Position numbers and translations under genes: made by a program
Assembly (NCBI RefSeq): GCF_024706985.1
Contig: NZ_JAMCCX010000017.1
Location: 186,001 to 250,000, forward strand
Length of the DNA: 64,000 nucleotides
Reading direction: 5' to 3'
Origin: Alicyclobacillus sp. SP_1
GTDB taxonomy: Bacteria; Bacillota; Bacilli; Alicyclobacillales; Alicyclobacillaceae
The notes under the pieces: generated by a model
The model's input: the letters and a program-made list of their open reading frames with translations, nothing else
Told to the model about the DNA's origin: nothing
The model's database searches: none
Part shown: positions 16,753 through 25,502 of the stretch, one piece after another
Position numbering within the stretch: position 1 is the stretch's first letter
Layout: every line of letters starts with the position of its first letter

Positions 16753-18192
16753 ATGGAGGCAAGAGGGAAAGTAGCCATGACGTCTTATCAACGCTTGGCG
16801 CTCGTCGTGATTCTCATTGGCGTGCTCATCACGGCGGTAGATACGACGATTGTCGTTTTAGCCCTTCCCAAAATGATGGGGTCACTGCATGCCCAACTGT
16901 CTGGGGCAGTTTGGGTCATTCTGTCCTATCTGTTGGTCATTACTTTACTGTCGACACAGGTGGGTCGAATTGGCGACATGTTTGGTCGCGTGCGGTTGTA
17001 TGAATTTGGATTTCTGATTTTCATTCTTGGTTCGTTACTTTGCGGCATTGCGGCGAGTGAGCCTGAATTAATTGTCTTTCGCGTACTTCAAGGCATCGGT
17101 GGTGCGTTTGTCAGTGCCAACAGCGGTGCGGTCATTGCCGATACTTTTCCCCCAGAACTTCGCGGGCGTGCCTACGGATTCAACAGCATTGGTTGGAACT
17201 TGGGTGCGATTTTAGGTATTTTGCTAGGAGGATTTATCACTACCTACTTTTCGTGGAGATGGATTTTTCTCATCAACGTACCGATTGGTGGTTTCGCATT
17301 TGTTTTGGCCCTTCGCGTCTTGCGCGAAAAAACAGAAAAAGTCTCACGGAGCTTCGACTATTTGGGGATGTTGCTGCTTGGGGCAGGGCTGTTTGGCGTT
17401 TTGTTGGCCATGACGCAATTGTCTTCCGGTCACCATGGGTTGTTCACTTGGCTCTTCCTCGCAGTCGGTCTGGTCTTGATTGGGTTGTTTGTGATTGCCG
17501 AGAGAATGCAAAAATCTCCGGCTTTGGATTTGTCCCTGTTCAAAATTCCAGTCATCACTTTTTCTCTCTCCGCATCATTCTTTCAGTCACTCGGAAATTA
17601 TGCGGTGCTCTTTTTACTCATCATGTACTTGCAAGGCGTGCGGTCCCTGACGCCTCTGGATGCCTCCTTGCTACTCGTTCCAGGATATCTTGTGGGCGGC
17701 GTGGTCGGCCCGCTCGCTGGTCGTCTCAGCGACCGCATCGGTGTGGTGCTACCAGCGACGATTGGCCTCATCTTGCAGGCAATGGCCATCTTTGTCTATG
17801 CGCATCTTCATTCAGACACCGCTTTTTGGGTGGTCGTTGCCGGAAGTATCGTGAACGGTGTAGGATCCGGCGCGTTTTTCCCATCCAACAACGCGGCCAT
17901 CATGAAGGCTGCACCGCCGAATGCTTACGGAATTGTCTCTGGAATGTTGCGGACGTTTGCGAATATCGGCATGGTCTTATCCTTTGCGATGGCCATTTTG
18001 GTGGCTTCATCGAGCATCCCGCGAGGTCTCGTCTACGCCGTATTTGTCGGCACCACGGCCATTCAGAGTCATCTCATGCATGCCTTTGACAACGGTATTC
18101 ACGACGCATTTTACGCATGCATCGTGATGATGCTGATAGCGATTGTCGGATCCGTCTTGCGCGGACGTCGGCCCGTCAAGTCTGCGGATTGA
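16753..18192 (+). CDS. MFS multidrug transporter, DHA2 type
   Basis: This is a proton-driven exporter of the major facilitator superfamily. Many hydrophobic segments are visible, and the cytoplasmic loop after the second carries GRIGDMFGRVRLY (motif A). The fifth segment carries the export-type motif around GAILGILLGG. The predicted 14-helix EmrB/QacA layout fits about 480 residues. The ATG at 16753 has AGAGGTG ten bases upstream; TTG at 16747 and ATG at 16777 are alternatives. The end overlaps the convergent metallo-hydrolase gene by 17 bases. Substrate unknown. Confidence 0.87.
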   Translation: MEARGKVAMTSYQRLALVVILIGVLITAVDTTIVVLALPKMMGSLHAQLSGAVWVILSYLLVITLLSTQVGRIGDMFGRVRLYEFGFLIFILGSLLCGIAASEPELIVFRVLQGIGGAFVSANSGAVIADTFPPELRGRAYGFNSIGWNLGAILGILLGGFITTYFSWRWIFLINVPIGGFAFVLALRVLREKTEKVSRSFDYLGMLLLGAGLFGVLLAMTQLSSGHHGLFTWLFLAVGLVLIGLFVIAERMQKSPALDLSLFKIPVITFSLSASFFQSLGNYAVLFLLIMYLQGVRSLTPLDASLLLVPGYLVGGVVGPLAGRLSDRIGVVLPATIGLILQAMAIFVYAHLHSDTAFWVVVAGSIVNGVGSGAFFPSNNAAIMKAAPPNAYGIVSGMLRTFANIGMVLSFAMAILVASSSIPRGLVYAVFVGTTAIQSHLMHAFDNGIHDAFYACIVMMLIAIVGSVLRGRRPVKSAD

Positions 18193-19051
18193 CCGCCTTT
18201 AAGAAGTGGTACTGGAGTGGGCTGCCCATGTAAATGCGCTCCAGCAGACCTTGTTGTTCCAGATGTTCTGCGTGAGCGAGTAGCGTTCGACGAGCAAACG
18301 GCACAGCCGCTTCTGGCAAGTCTGGGTACAGGCGCTCAAGCATTTCGGTCATGGAAACCGGGGTTTCGGTTGTAGCCATATGGAGTATTTGAGTTTCCCG
18401 CTGGAGCCGTCGCTGTTTCATGCGCAGTGCGGCTTCCGCCGCATTGGCGAGCATTTGACCGTGACCCGGGGCTGCCTTCCAATCTGTACGTGTGGCGAGG
18501 TCATCCAAGGTCGCGTAGTATGCGTCCATGTGTCCATCGGGCGCTCCAATCCAGACCGTTCCGGCGGCTGTCAGGGAATCACCCACAAGAACCACGCGGT
18601 CGCTAGGTATTGCGACATGGATATGGCCGTGGGTGTGTCCGGGTGCGTCAACGATGTCCACACGAAGGTCGTTTACAATAAATTCTCGCAGGAGAGCCGT
18701 CCAGGGCAGGGGACGCTCCGCGTGTTCGCGAAGGTATGCCGGGAAGTCCCGCGGGTGCAAGTAAGCTGGAGCACTCACGGTATCGGCCAGTTTGAGGAGT
18801 CCGTCGGTGTGGTCTGTATGGTAGTGGGTGGCTATGACTCCAAGCCAATGTTGCACCCCGACCGCTTGAGCGTGTTCAAGCACGTGTTGAATGACCGTGC
18901 TGTCGTCCGTACCTGCGTCCACGAGTAGCCCTTGCCCATGAGCTGCAATTAGGTAGGCATTGGTCGTGGCGGCGGGAGGTAGGGTGTTTGTCGGCAGTTC
19001 CAGCCGATGCACGTGAAGAGACACTTGCTCGGATGTGACGATTTGTGGCAT
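18176..19051 (-). CDS. metallo-beta-lactamase-fold hydrolase
   Basis: This zinc hydrolase of the MBL superfamily has THYHTDHTDG, the metal-binding HxHxDH motif, near residue 85. A further histidine is in DAPGHTHGHIH and the aspartate in VLVGDSL. A C-terminal helical region of about 90 residues (with a winged-helix-like end) resembles the LACTB2/glyoxalase-II-like group. The ATG at 19051 has GGAAGGA upstream and gives 291 residues. The gene ends inside the 3' end of the convergent MFS gene. The natural substrate cannot be told from sequence. Confidence 0.85.
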   Translation of the reverse strand: MPQIVTSEQVSLHVHRLELPTNTLPPAATTNAYLIAAHGQGLLVDAGTDDSTVIQHVLEHAQAVGVQHWLGVIATHYHTDHTDGLLKLADTVSAPAYLHPRDFPAYLREHAERPLPWTALLREFIVNDLRVDIVDAPGHTHGHIHVAIPSDRVVLVGDSLTAAGTVWIGAPDGHMDAYYATLDDLATRTDWKAAPGHGQMLANAAEAALRMKQRRLQRETQILHMATTETPVSMTEMLERLYPDLPEAAVPFARRTLLAHAEHLEQQGLLERIYMGSPLQYHFLKAVNPQT

Positions 19052-19264
19052 AGAAGTCCTTCCTTTCGATGGGGGTCCGCCTCGAAACGAGTTGTTTCTA
19101 GTCTGGATGCTATCGTCTGCCAGCAGCCGCGTCAATGTCTTCTGCTCCTAGGAACCAGGACAAGAGCCGTGACATATGGATGGGGAGAAGTGGTTGTGCT
19201 CTCTACATCGCAGGCAGTAAGCAGAGCAGAACTGCGGACATCCGGTTGGAATGGGGTGTAATAC

Positions 19265-19772
19265 ATGGACCACGGGGCACATTCCGCGCTGTTTTCGCAA
19301 GCGCTGCAAAATGCAAAGCACACTGTCTATGCACACCAAGTATTGTGTTCGGTTCTTGACGAGATGATGTCCAGCTCCGCAACGGCGACATCGCCGTTAG
19401 CAATTTTATTGAAAGAGAATAAGTCTGGGAGTTTGCACAGAGATGTCGTTTGTGGGTCGTTGACTCGGCTTCATTACGTCGAAGGCGCGCCGATTTCGGA
19501 CCATACAGTGCCTCTTTTGCGGCGCATTGTCGCCCACCTGTACGCTGCTCGGCAGTCGGATTCTGTAGCGTCGTCTGCGCTTCGAGCGTGGTCGGGCCAT
19601 ACGGAGAATGACGAAAACTGGAGGCATCTCGCGCAGCAGTGGAACGACCAACGAGTCCATTGGCTACGTGAAACGGCTCGCAGCCTGCGGACTGTGGTGC
19701 CCAATGATGTGTGGGTGGAAGGGAAAGACATGTCTTCCCAGACCTACACAAGTACGGTTGGTACAGCTATGG
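19265..19772 (+). pseudogene. 5' part of a host gene interrupted by the transposon
   Basis: The frame starts at the ATG at 19265 and as it stands stops at 19777, three codons into the transposon end. If the 5-bp target duplication is collapsed and 19772 is joined to 25503, the frame continues for 22 codons to a TAA at 25568-25570. That gives a 191-residue protein ending in KATHAGKTSPQ. The N-terminal part is soluble and rich in His, Ser and Ala, and I recognise no family. The truncated 170-residue form could still be made. The next gene in the same direction was originally the HAD phosphatase. Confidence 0.75.
19768..19772 (+). repeat. target-site duplication, left copy
   Basis: TATGG directly precedes the left terminal repeat. 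The same five bases follow the right terminal repeat at 25498-25502. With the preceding C the match is six bases. Confidence 0.75.
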
Positions 19773-21323
19773 CCTGAATCCGTGACGTCTATATCAAATT
19801 CATTCAATCATTGAATTACTTTCGGAAGTTTGCTGTGTGGCAAGATGGTTCCCAAAGCCCTGGACTTCATGCGAGCTCAAACAGATCCGGCATGAATTTT
19901 CACCCGGAGAATCCAAGCTATTGGTTTAGACCGTCAACCGAATGCCAGGTACAGACGCTGGAACACAGCGAACCATGGGTTTCCTCTACCCAATCTGAGA
20001 TAGTGGCGGCGTGCATGTGTAGTCACCTTGGCGGCCAGTGTCATCAGGTTTTGGATCACGGTTCGAATCCTCCGGCGCTACACTGTGTTTTTCAGCGGCG
20101 TGTCTTCTCGCTTCAGGCTTTCTTGCCCAACGATGCGCAGAAGATTGTAGGCGAGTACGGCAAAATGAAGAATAAGCTCATGGGTGGGGAATTTGCCGGA
20201 TGGAAGCCGCTCAGCGTCGAGATCTGTCTTGATTTCACTGTGGAACTGCTCCATCGTCCCGTGAGCATGGTACAGTTCAATCACCACTGAGGCCGCATCC
20301 GGCAGCGAAGTCAAATAGACGTCAACCTCGATCTCGGGCACGAGGAGCATCTGGCCGTGTTTGTCGATGGTGCGTTCAAGGACCTCGAAGACCATCCGGA
20401 CTGGCTTATCAAGCTTCTTCATGGGGGACATCATCGAACCACGGTAGACTTTCTTCCCCATGCGAGGCTCGCAACATATGCCGTGAGTCTAGGCGGTGTG
20501 TAACCATACCTGCGGGCTCTCTCGGCGTAAATTCCGCTTGATGATGAAGTCGGCGTGCGTGTCTTCAGATCGGCAGACAACCAAGTTATCTGCGCTGTCG
20601 TTCCCGGAGTCCAATCGAACCAAAATGGGCACAGTGGTGATGCGCTTTGCATAACGAATACTTTCGGCCAGGAACTCTGGGGTGCCTTTCTGGCAATGTG
20701 TACTGCCCTCCCGAAGACTGACATGTACACAGTAGCCCTCAAGGCCGAGATAAGCAAAGATGGGGGCGTACCCGTCGTGTCCCTTGTAGGTTCTGGACAC
20801 GCCTTGTTTCTTGGTCCCTGCATTGTCAAATGGCGAGACATCGATATCCAGTCGAACGTACAGACGATCCTTATCCCGTCCCAGGCGAATCGGCGATACG
20901 GTCACGTCGAAATCGTGCAGGAGGTTCGCTGATTCCTCTAGAATAACGGACTCCCAATCGGATTTTGGGGCAGCCCTATCGAGGCGTTGACGCAGCGTGG
21001 GACTGGATGGAACGGTGTCAATTTGTAACGCAGCAAAAAAGAACTCATCCTCACGAAACGGCTCAATGTGATCGAAATCGCTCTTGCCTTGACAGAGCAA
21101 GCCAAGATAAGAGTAGGCGATGTCACGGTTCGAGCCTGGGTTGCCGAAGGGAACAGCCAACGGGTTAGAAGTCCAAGCGAGTGCTGGGGAAACAGACTTT
21201 GGATGTAGTCGAGCTACAGGAGTGAGACGAAATTCCCCAAATGACCCTAGGGTCATTGTCTGAGAACATCACGAAGAGTCCAAGACCCTATACTAGGTTT
21301 TCATGAAGTTTTCAAAGAACCGT
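19773..21323 (-). mobile_element. IS1380-family insertion sequence, left copy
   Basis: The copy begins with its outer inverted repeat at 19773. The transposase gene is on the minus strand. Similarity to the right copy continues to TTTTCAAAGA near 21318 and then stops, so the inner terminal repeat is missing. Bases 19878-20839 appear identical to 24330-25291 by eye, while both flanking parts are clearly diverged. A perfect 18-base palindrome lies at 21240-21257, at the transposase start. Confidence 0.8.
20078..21256 (-). pseudogene. IS1380-family transposase with an in-frame TAG
   Basis: The frame shows a DDE transposase of the IS1380 family: PGSNRDIAYSYLGLL, then LYVRLDIDVSPFDN with the first catalytic aspartate, SRTYKGHDGYAPIFAYLGLE, and RLDSGNDS with the second. 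The C-terminal part has HGTMEQFHSEIKTD with the glutamate. A single TAG at 20489-20491 divides it; reading through would give one continuous protein in the same frame. Downstream, VYLTSLPDAASVVIELY continues the domain. The right copy carries the same TAG. Confidence 0.8.
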
Positions 21324-21498
21324 GTTGTTGGGCCCCGGCTTCCGATCCTCGCCCTTCGGGCTGTGGTGCGGGTTCGGCTACACCCTCCAACTGCTACAAC
21401 TATCTCGCTGGAAATTCTTTAGTAAGAGGACTCTAAATGGTGTTAGGCTATAAGGGTTGACACGGCGAATCGAGAATGTAAGAATAAGGTGATTCGAG

Positions 21499-21795
21499 GT
21501 GAGCCACGTGACACAGAAATATGATCAGGAGTTCAAGCTCCATTCAGTGCAGCTGGCGATGGAGAATGGGAAGACTACGACCCAAGTGGCCCGGGAGCTG
21601 GGTGTATCGCAAAAGACGCTGTATGGCTGGATTTCCAAGTATCGAGAGGATTCATCAGCCCCGTTTGTAGGGAGTGGAAATCTGAGGCCAGAAGCGAAGG
21701 CTCTCCGTGATCTGGAGCGGGAGAATCGGGATTTGAGAGAGGAGAATGCAATTTTAAAAAAAGCAGTGCGCATCTTCACAAACGACCGGAAGTAA
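21499..21795 (+). CDS. IS3-family transposase OrfA
   Basis: The 98-residue protein has a helix-turn-helix (TTTQVARELGVSQKTLYGW, residues 25-45) and a C-terminal leucine-zipper-like coiled coil (RDLERENRDLREENAILKK), both normal for OrfA. The start may be GTG at 21499 or GTG at 21508. A run of seven A residues followed by G at 21756-21763 is a standard -1 slippage signal. The -1 frame stays open into orfB with the typical sequence RPEVRYQFIHRYR. Confidence 0.88.
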   Translation: MSHVTQKYDQEFKLHSVQLAMENGKTTTQVARELGVSQKTLYGWISKYREDSSAPFVGSGNLRPEAKALRDLERENRDLREENAILKKAVRIFTNDRK

Positions 21796-22673
21796 GGTAC
21801 CAATTCATCCACAGATACCGCTCCAAGTTTTCGGTTGAGAAGATGTGCAAAGTGTTGAAGGTATCTCGGAGCGGTTACTATGCATGGTGTGAACGTCCGG
21901 AGAGTGAACGGACAAAGCGCCGCAAACGCATTACAGGGCGGGTACATCAGATATTCGTGAAATCTCGACGGCTATACGGCAGCCCGAAAATTACGCAGGT
22001 GCTACGTCAAGAGGGTGAACGCATCGGTCAGAAGACCGTTGCCAAAATTATGCGGGACAACGAGCTCAGGAGCCGCACCGTGCGCAAATACAAGGCGACC
22101 ACATACTCGAACCATGATGACCCAGTACAAGAGAACGTGCTGAACCAGGAGTTCGTGGCAGAGCGCCCCAACCAAGTGTTTATGTAAGATATTACCTACA
22201 CCCCAACTGCAGAGGGGTGGCTTTACGTTGCGAGCCTGATGGACTTGTACAGCCGAAAAATCGTTGGTTGGCGCGCAGATTCGCGAATGACAAAGGAACT
22301 ATGCATTGCTGCGCTGGAGCAGGCTTATGAGCGCCAGAGGCCCATAGAGCCCGTGTTACATCATTCGGATCGTGGGAGCCAATACGCCTCTCACGACTAC
22401 CAGAATAAGCTACGAGAGTATGAGATGACCGGAAGCATGAGTCGCAAGGGGAATTGTTTTGATAACGCCTGTATCGAGTCGTTTCACAGTGTGCTCAAGC
22501 GCGAGCTCGTCTATTTGGAAAAATTCGAGACTAGAGAGCAAGCAAAGAAACGAATTTTCGAGTACATCGAAGTGTGGTACAACCGGGAGCGCATTCACTC
22601 ATCGACGGCTTACATGTCACCGGTCGAGTACGAAAAAAGATATTTCCAGATGTTAAGAGACGAAGCAAGTTAA
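21756..22673 (+). pseudogene. IS3-family transposase OrfB with an in-frame TAA
   Basis: Read in the -1 frame from the A-run, this is the rve-type integrase: SVEKMCKVLKVSRSGYYAW, then RPNQVFM, a TAA at 22185-22187, and DITYTPTAEGWLYVASLMD with the first catalytic aspartate. The second aspartate is in HHSDRGSQY and the glutamate in CIESFHSVLKRE. The stop replaces the usual residue before DITY, so the element is probably inactive unless the stop is suppressed. An internal ATG at 21843 could start a shorter product. Confidence 0.85.
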
Positions 22674-22781
22674 GTGAACGAAACACCGTTTTCGGAATAT
22701 TAGAACTTACATCTTCTCTGTTTTGGGGTGTCCGTTCTATTGACTTAATACCAAAACACACTATACGAGGAGGGTACAATA

Positions 22782-23825
22782 CTGAAAAATCCCCTGAAAG
22801 TATCATGTTGCTCTTTGGCTATTTTTTCGACTTTCACTTTGGCTATTCCGGTTGCCCATGCGGCTACCAATAATCCCACGGCACCAGCAATGCATCATTT
22901 CCATACACCACCAGCCAATTTTAATCCTTTAAATGTTTCTGATGCACAATTAGAGGAGTATGGATTTCCTGTTCGCCCTACCAATCCTCAATATCTATCA
23001 GGTTGGATTGCTGCAATGAAAACTTTTCGAGTTATGCTAAAACCAACATTCAAAGTACGATATATCAGAAAGACAATGCCGAAAGGTAAATTACTGAATC
23101 CCAAAGTTGAAACTACGAGCAATACAATTGAGCATGCAGTAAATCCTATTTGGTCCGGATATTTAGATTACGCTCAAAATGCAACTTACAATTTCACTGA
23201 TCTCCAGGGAACATTTATTGCCTCACCTATTGATTCTGCATATAGTTCAACGGGTTCTCACTATTCATCTTGGTTTGGATTTGGTGGATATAGCGGACTT
23301 GAAGGGCACAATAGCCCGTATGTTTTACAATCCGGAATTTCAGCAACGCTAAATTCTGCAGGAAACACAAGCTTTGCACCATTTTGGGAAATCGGAGGAT
23401 TTAATTACGAACAAAATCTAGGATATTTAGCTATTTATTCAGGAGATACAATGTATGTCGACATTAGCTACACCGTCAATGCTGGAGGTGATTTTAAGTA
23501 TTTTGTTGAAAACGAATCTACTGGAAAAGCGGTGTCAGGATACGTTGAAGATTCTTCGGGTTATTATGATGGTACAGAGGCAGAAGCCATCACAGAAGCC
23601 AATAGTGTAGACGGGCAGATTAATTGTGGGGATTTCCATAGTGTATCTTTCAATAACATAAGTACTAATAGTATCTCAAACCAGAGATATGGAATTACTG
23701 ATCAGGATAGCCCATATCAGATTTTCCGTCTTACAGCGGAGGATAGTAACGATACAGTGTTAATTAACGCTTCACAGCCGACTAGTTCATCTAGTTTCGT
23801 AACATATTGGCATAACGCGACGTAA
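22782..23825 (+). CDS. secreted G1 (glutamic) peptidase, eqolisin family
   Basis: The mature part matches the G1 family of acid-active endopeptidases. WSGYLDYAQNATYNFTDLQG is the first sheet and WFGFGGYSG is the conserved turn. YVLQSG carries the probable catalytic glutamine, and AEAITEANS fits the position of the catalytic glutamate (usual form AEWIVE). FHSVSFNN closes the fold. N-terminal KNPLKVSCCSLAIFS followed by a hydrophobic run and AHA is a signal peptide, which requires a start before the TTG at 22815. GAGGAGGG at 22767-22774 points to CTG at 22782, seven bases on. The gene is AT-rich and foreign in composition. Related secreted G1 enzymes are known in Alicyclobacillus. Confidence 0.82.
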   Translation: MKNPLKVSCCSLAIFSTFTLAIPVAHAATNNPTAPAMHHFHTPPANFNPLNVSDAQLEEYGFPVRPTNPQYLSGWIAAMKTFRVMLKPTFKVRYIRKTMPKGKLLNPKVETTSNTIEHAVNPIWSGYLDYAQNATYNFTDLQGTFIASPIDSAYSSTGSHYSSWFGFGGYSGLEGHNSPYVLQSGISATLNSAGNTSFAPFWEIGGFNYEQNLGYLAIYSGDTMYVDISYTVNAGGDFKYFVENESTGKAVSGYVEDSSGYYDGTEAEAITEANSVDGQINCGDFHSVSFNNISTNSISNQRYGITDQDSPYQIFRLTAEDSNDTVLINASQPTSSSSFVTYWHNAT

Positions 23826-23865
23826 TATAAAATAATAACTCTTCACAACTTATGGAGGCGATATT

Positions 23866-24204
23866 TTGAAGTGGATACTTATACTGGTTGCTGTTGTATC
23901 GACCTCTATCCTTACAGGATGCTCATCACAAACAGGCAACTCTTCACAAGCTTCACTGCATAGTAATACAACAGGGACGCAACCCACTTGGGGATGGTTG
24001 GCCACAATCAATTGGAACAAGAAAACTTGGGATGCAGAAGCTAGCAAAAATTTTATTTCAAAAGTTGGTTCGAAAATCGGAGAAGCAAAGGTTAACGACT
24101 ATTCTTTTCCCGTTTACAGTGTCCCCGGGGTGAGTCCTTCTATAGAAATTGCTGTTCCATCTGGAAAAGCCAACTGGTATATAACTTACAAGGCTACCAA
24201 ATAG
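23866..24204 (+). CDS. small secreted lipoprotein, unknown
   Basis: The 112-residue protein has a lipoprotein signal: LILVAVVSTSILTGC, with the lipobox LTGC at residues 16-19. A serine- and threonine-rich linker follows, and then a compact domain with tryptophans (GWLATINWNKKTW) and an IEIAVPSGKANWYITYK end. The TTG start at 23866 has GGAGGCGAT upstream. It lies 40 bases after the G1 peptidase and shares its AT-rich composition, so the two are probably one transcript. Roles such as a chaperone, inhibitor or anchor for the protease are guesses. It ends 20 bases before the second IS1380 copy. Confidence 0.7.
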   Translation: MKWILILVAVVSTSILTGCSSQTGNSSQASLHSNTTGTQPTWGWLATINWNKKTWDAEASKNFISKVGSKIGEAKVNDYSFPVYSVPGVSPSIEIAVPSGKANWYITYKATK

Positions 24205-24223
24205 GCAGGTGTATAAATATAAA

Positions 24224-25497
24224 CCTGAATCCGTGACATCTGTACCAAATTCCTTCGTGCATGAGACTGCTCTCGTCGGTGTGCACGAGGAGATAAGATG
24301 ATTTGCACGTGTGTCGGCTGAGAGCAGCCCAAACAGATCCGGCATGAATTTTCACCCGGAGAATCCAAGCTATTGGTTTAGACCGTCAACCGAATGCCAG
24401 GTACAGACGCTGGAACACAGCGAACCATGGGTTTCCTCTACCCAATCTGAGATAGTGGCGGCGTGCATGTGTAGTCACCTTGGCGGCCAGTGTCATCAGG
24501 TTTTGGATCACGGTTCGAATCCTCCGGCGCTACACTGTGTTTTTCAGCGGCGTGTCTTCTCGCTTCAGGCTTTCTTGCCCAACGATGCGCAGAAGATTGT
24601 AGGCGAGTACGGCAAAATGAAGAATAAGCTCATGGGTGGGGAATTTGCCGGATGGAAGCCGCTCAGCGTCGAGATCTGTCTTGATTTCACTGTGGAACTG
24701 CTCCATCGTCCCGTGAGCATGGTACAGTTCAATCACCACTGAGGCCGCATCCGGCAGCGAAGTCAAATAGACGTCAACCTCGATCTCGGGCACGAGGAGC
24801 ATCTGGCCGTGTTTGTCGATGGTGCGTTCAAGGACCTCGAAGACCATCCGGACTGGCTTATCAAGCTTCTTCATGGGGGACATCATCGAACCACGGTAGA
24901 CTTTCTTCCCCATGCGAGGCTCGCAACATATGCCGTGAGTCTAGGCGGTGTGTAACCATACCTGCGGGCTCTCTCGGCGTAAATTCCGCTTGATGATGAA
25001 GTCGGCGTGCGTGTCTTCAGATCGGCAGACAACCAAGTTATCTGCGCTGTCGTTCCCGGAGTCCAATCGAACCAAAATGGGCACAGTGGTGATGCGCTTT
25101 GCATAACGAATACTTTCGGCCAGGAACTCTGGGGTGCCTTTCTGGCAATGTGTACTGCCCTCCCGAAGACTGACATGTACACAGTAGCCCTCAAGGCCGA
25201 GATAAGCAAAGATGGGGGCGTACCCGTCGTGTCCCTTGTAGGTTCTGGACACGCCTTGTTTCTTGGTCCCTGCATTGTCAAATGGCGAGACGTCGATATC
25301 CAGTGGGACGTAGGGACGCTCTTTATCCCGTCCCTAATGAACAGGGGAGACTGTGGCTTCAAAATCATGCAGATGAAGCGCAAGAGATCACCTCATAGGT
25401 GAGTTTAGGAGAATAAGATTATCTCCGAATCTCTCGATTTTACTCCATCTTTCTACGAATATCTACGGTTTTCAAAGACCCGCGTCACGGATTCAGC
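24224..25497 (-). mobile_element. IS1380-family insertion sequence, right copy
   Basis: This copy has both ends: CCTGAATCCGTGAC at 24224 and the inverted form ending at 25497. At about 1.27 kb it is shorter than the left copy because much of the transposase 5' part is missing. Bases 24330-25291 appear identical to the left copy. Beyond these limits it diverges sharply on both sides, although the left end keeps the same length to within one base. Confidence 0.8.
24530..25381 (-). pseudogene. truncated IS1380-family transposase
   Basis: This is the same protein as the left copy from SRTYKGHDGYAPI onward, including the TAG at 24941-24943. Farther upstream the frame carries a second stop (TAG at 25334-25336), within the segment corresponding to TVSPIRLGRDKDR of the other copy. 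The N-terminal domain is absent. It cannot make an active enzyme. Confidence 0.8.
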
Positions 25498-25502
25498 TAT
25501 GG
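25498..25502 (+). repeat. target-site duplication, right copy
   Basis: TATGG follows the right terminal repeat directly and matches 19768-19772. Confidence 0.75.

Larger units (their letters stand above)
21441..22750 (+). mobile_element. IS3-family insertion sequence
   Basis: Imperfect inverted repeats of 23 bases lie at 21441-21463 and 22728-22750 (about 13 matches), each with the GACAC core expected for IS3-type ends. Between them are orfA, a poly-A slippage site and orfB. No clear target duplication is seen. It separates the left IS1380 copy from the AT-rich cargo and may have removed that copy's inner end. Confidence 0.75.
19773..25497. mobile_element. composite transposon bounded by two IS1380-family copies
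   Basis: The outer ends are inverted repeats: CCTGAATCCGTGACG at 19773 reads inward, and its reverse complement closes the element at 25483-25497, differing at the first base. The flanks carry the TATGG duplication. Inside are two directly repeated IS1380-type copies (19773-21323 and 24224-25497), an IS3-family element (21441-22750), and an AT-rich cargo with a secreted G1 peptidase and a lipoprotein. The inner end of the left copy has lost its terminal repeat. Both transposases are broken, so movement would need an enzyme supplied from elsewhere. Confidence 0.8.

Noticed and set aside
19811-20290. Frame opposite the IS1380 transposase present in both copies
   Set aside because: It is antisense to the transposase end and copied with it; no ribosome site and no known family.
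22740-22767. Hybrid promoter made by the IS3 end (TTGACT) and TATACG driving the G1 peptidase
   Set aside because: The predicted start would fall on the peptidase ribosome-binding site, leaving no room for it in the message, and the -10 is poor.
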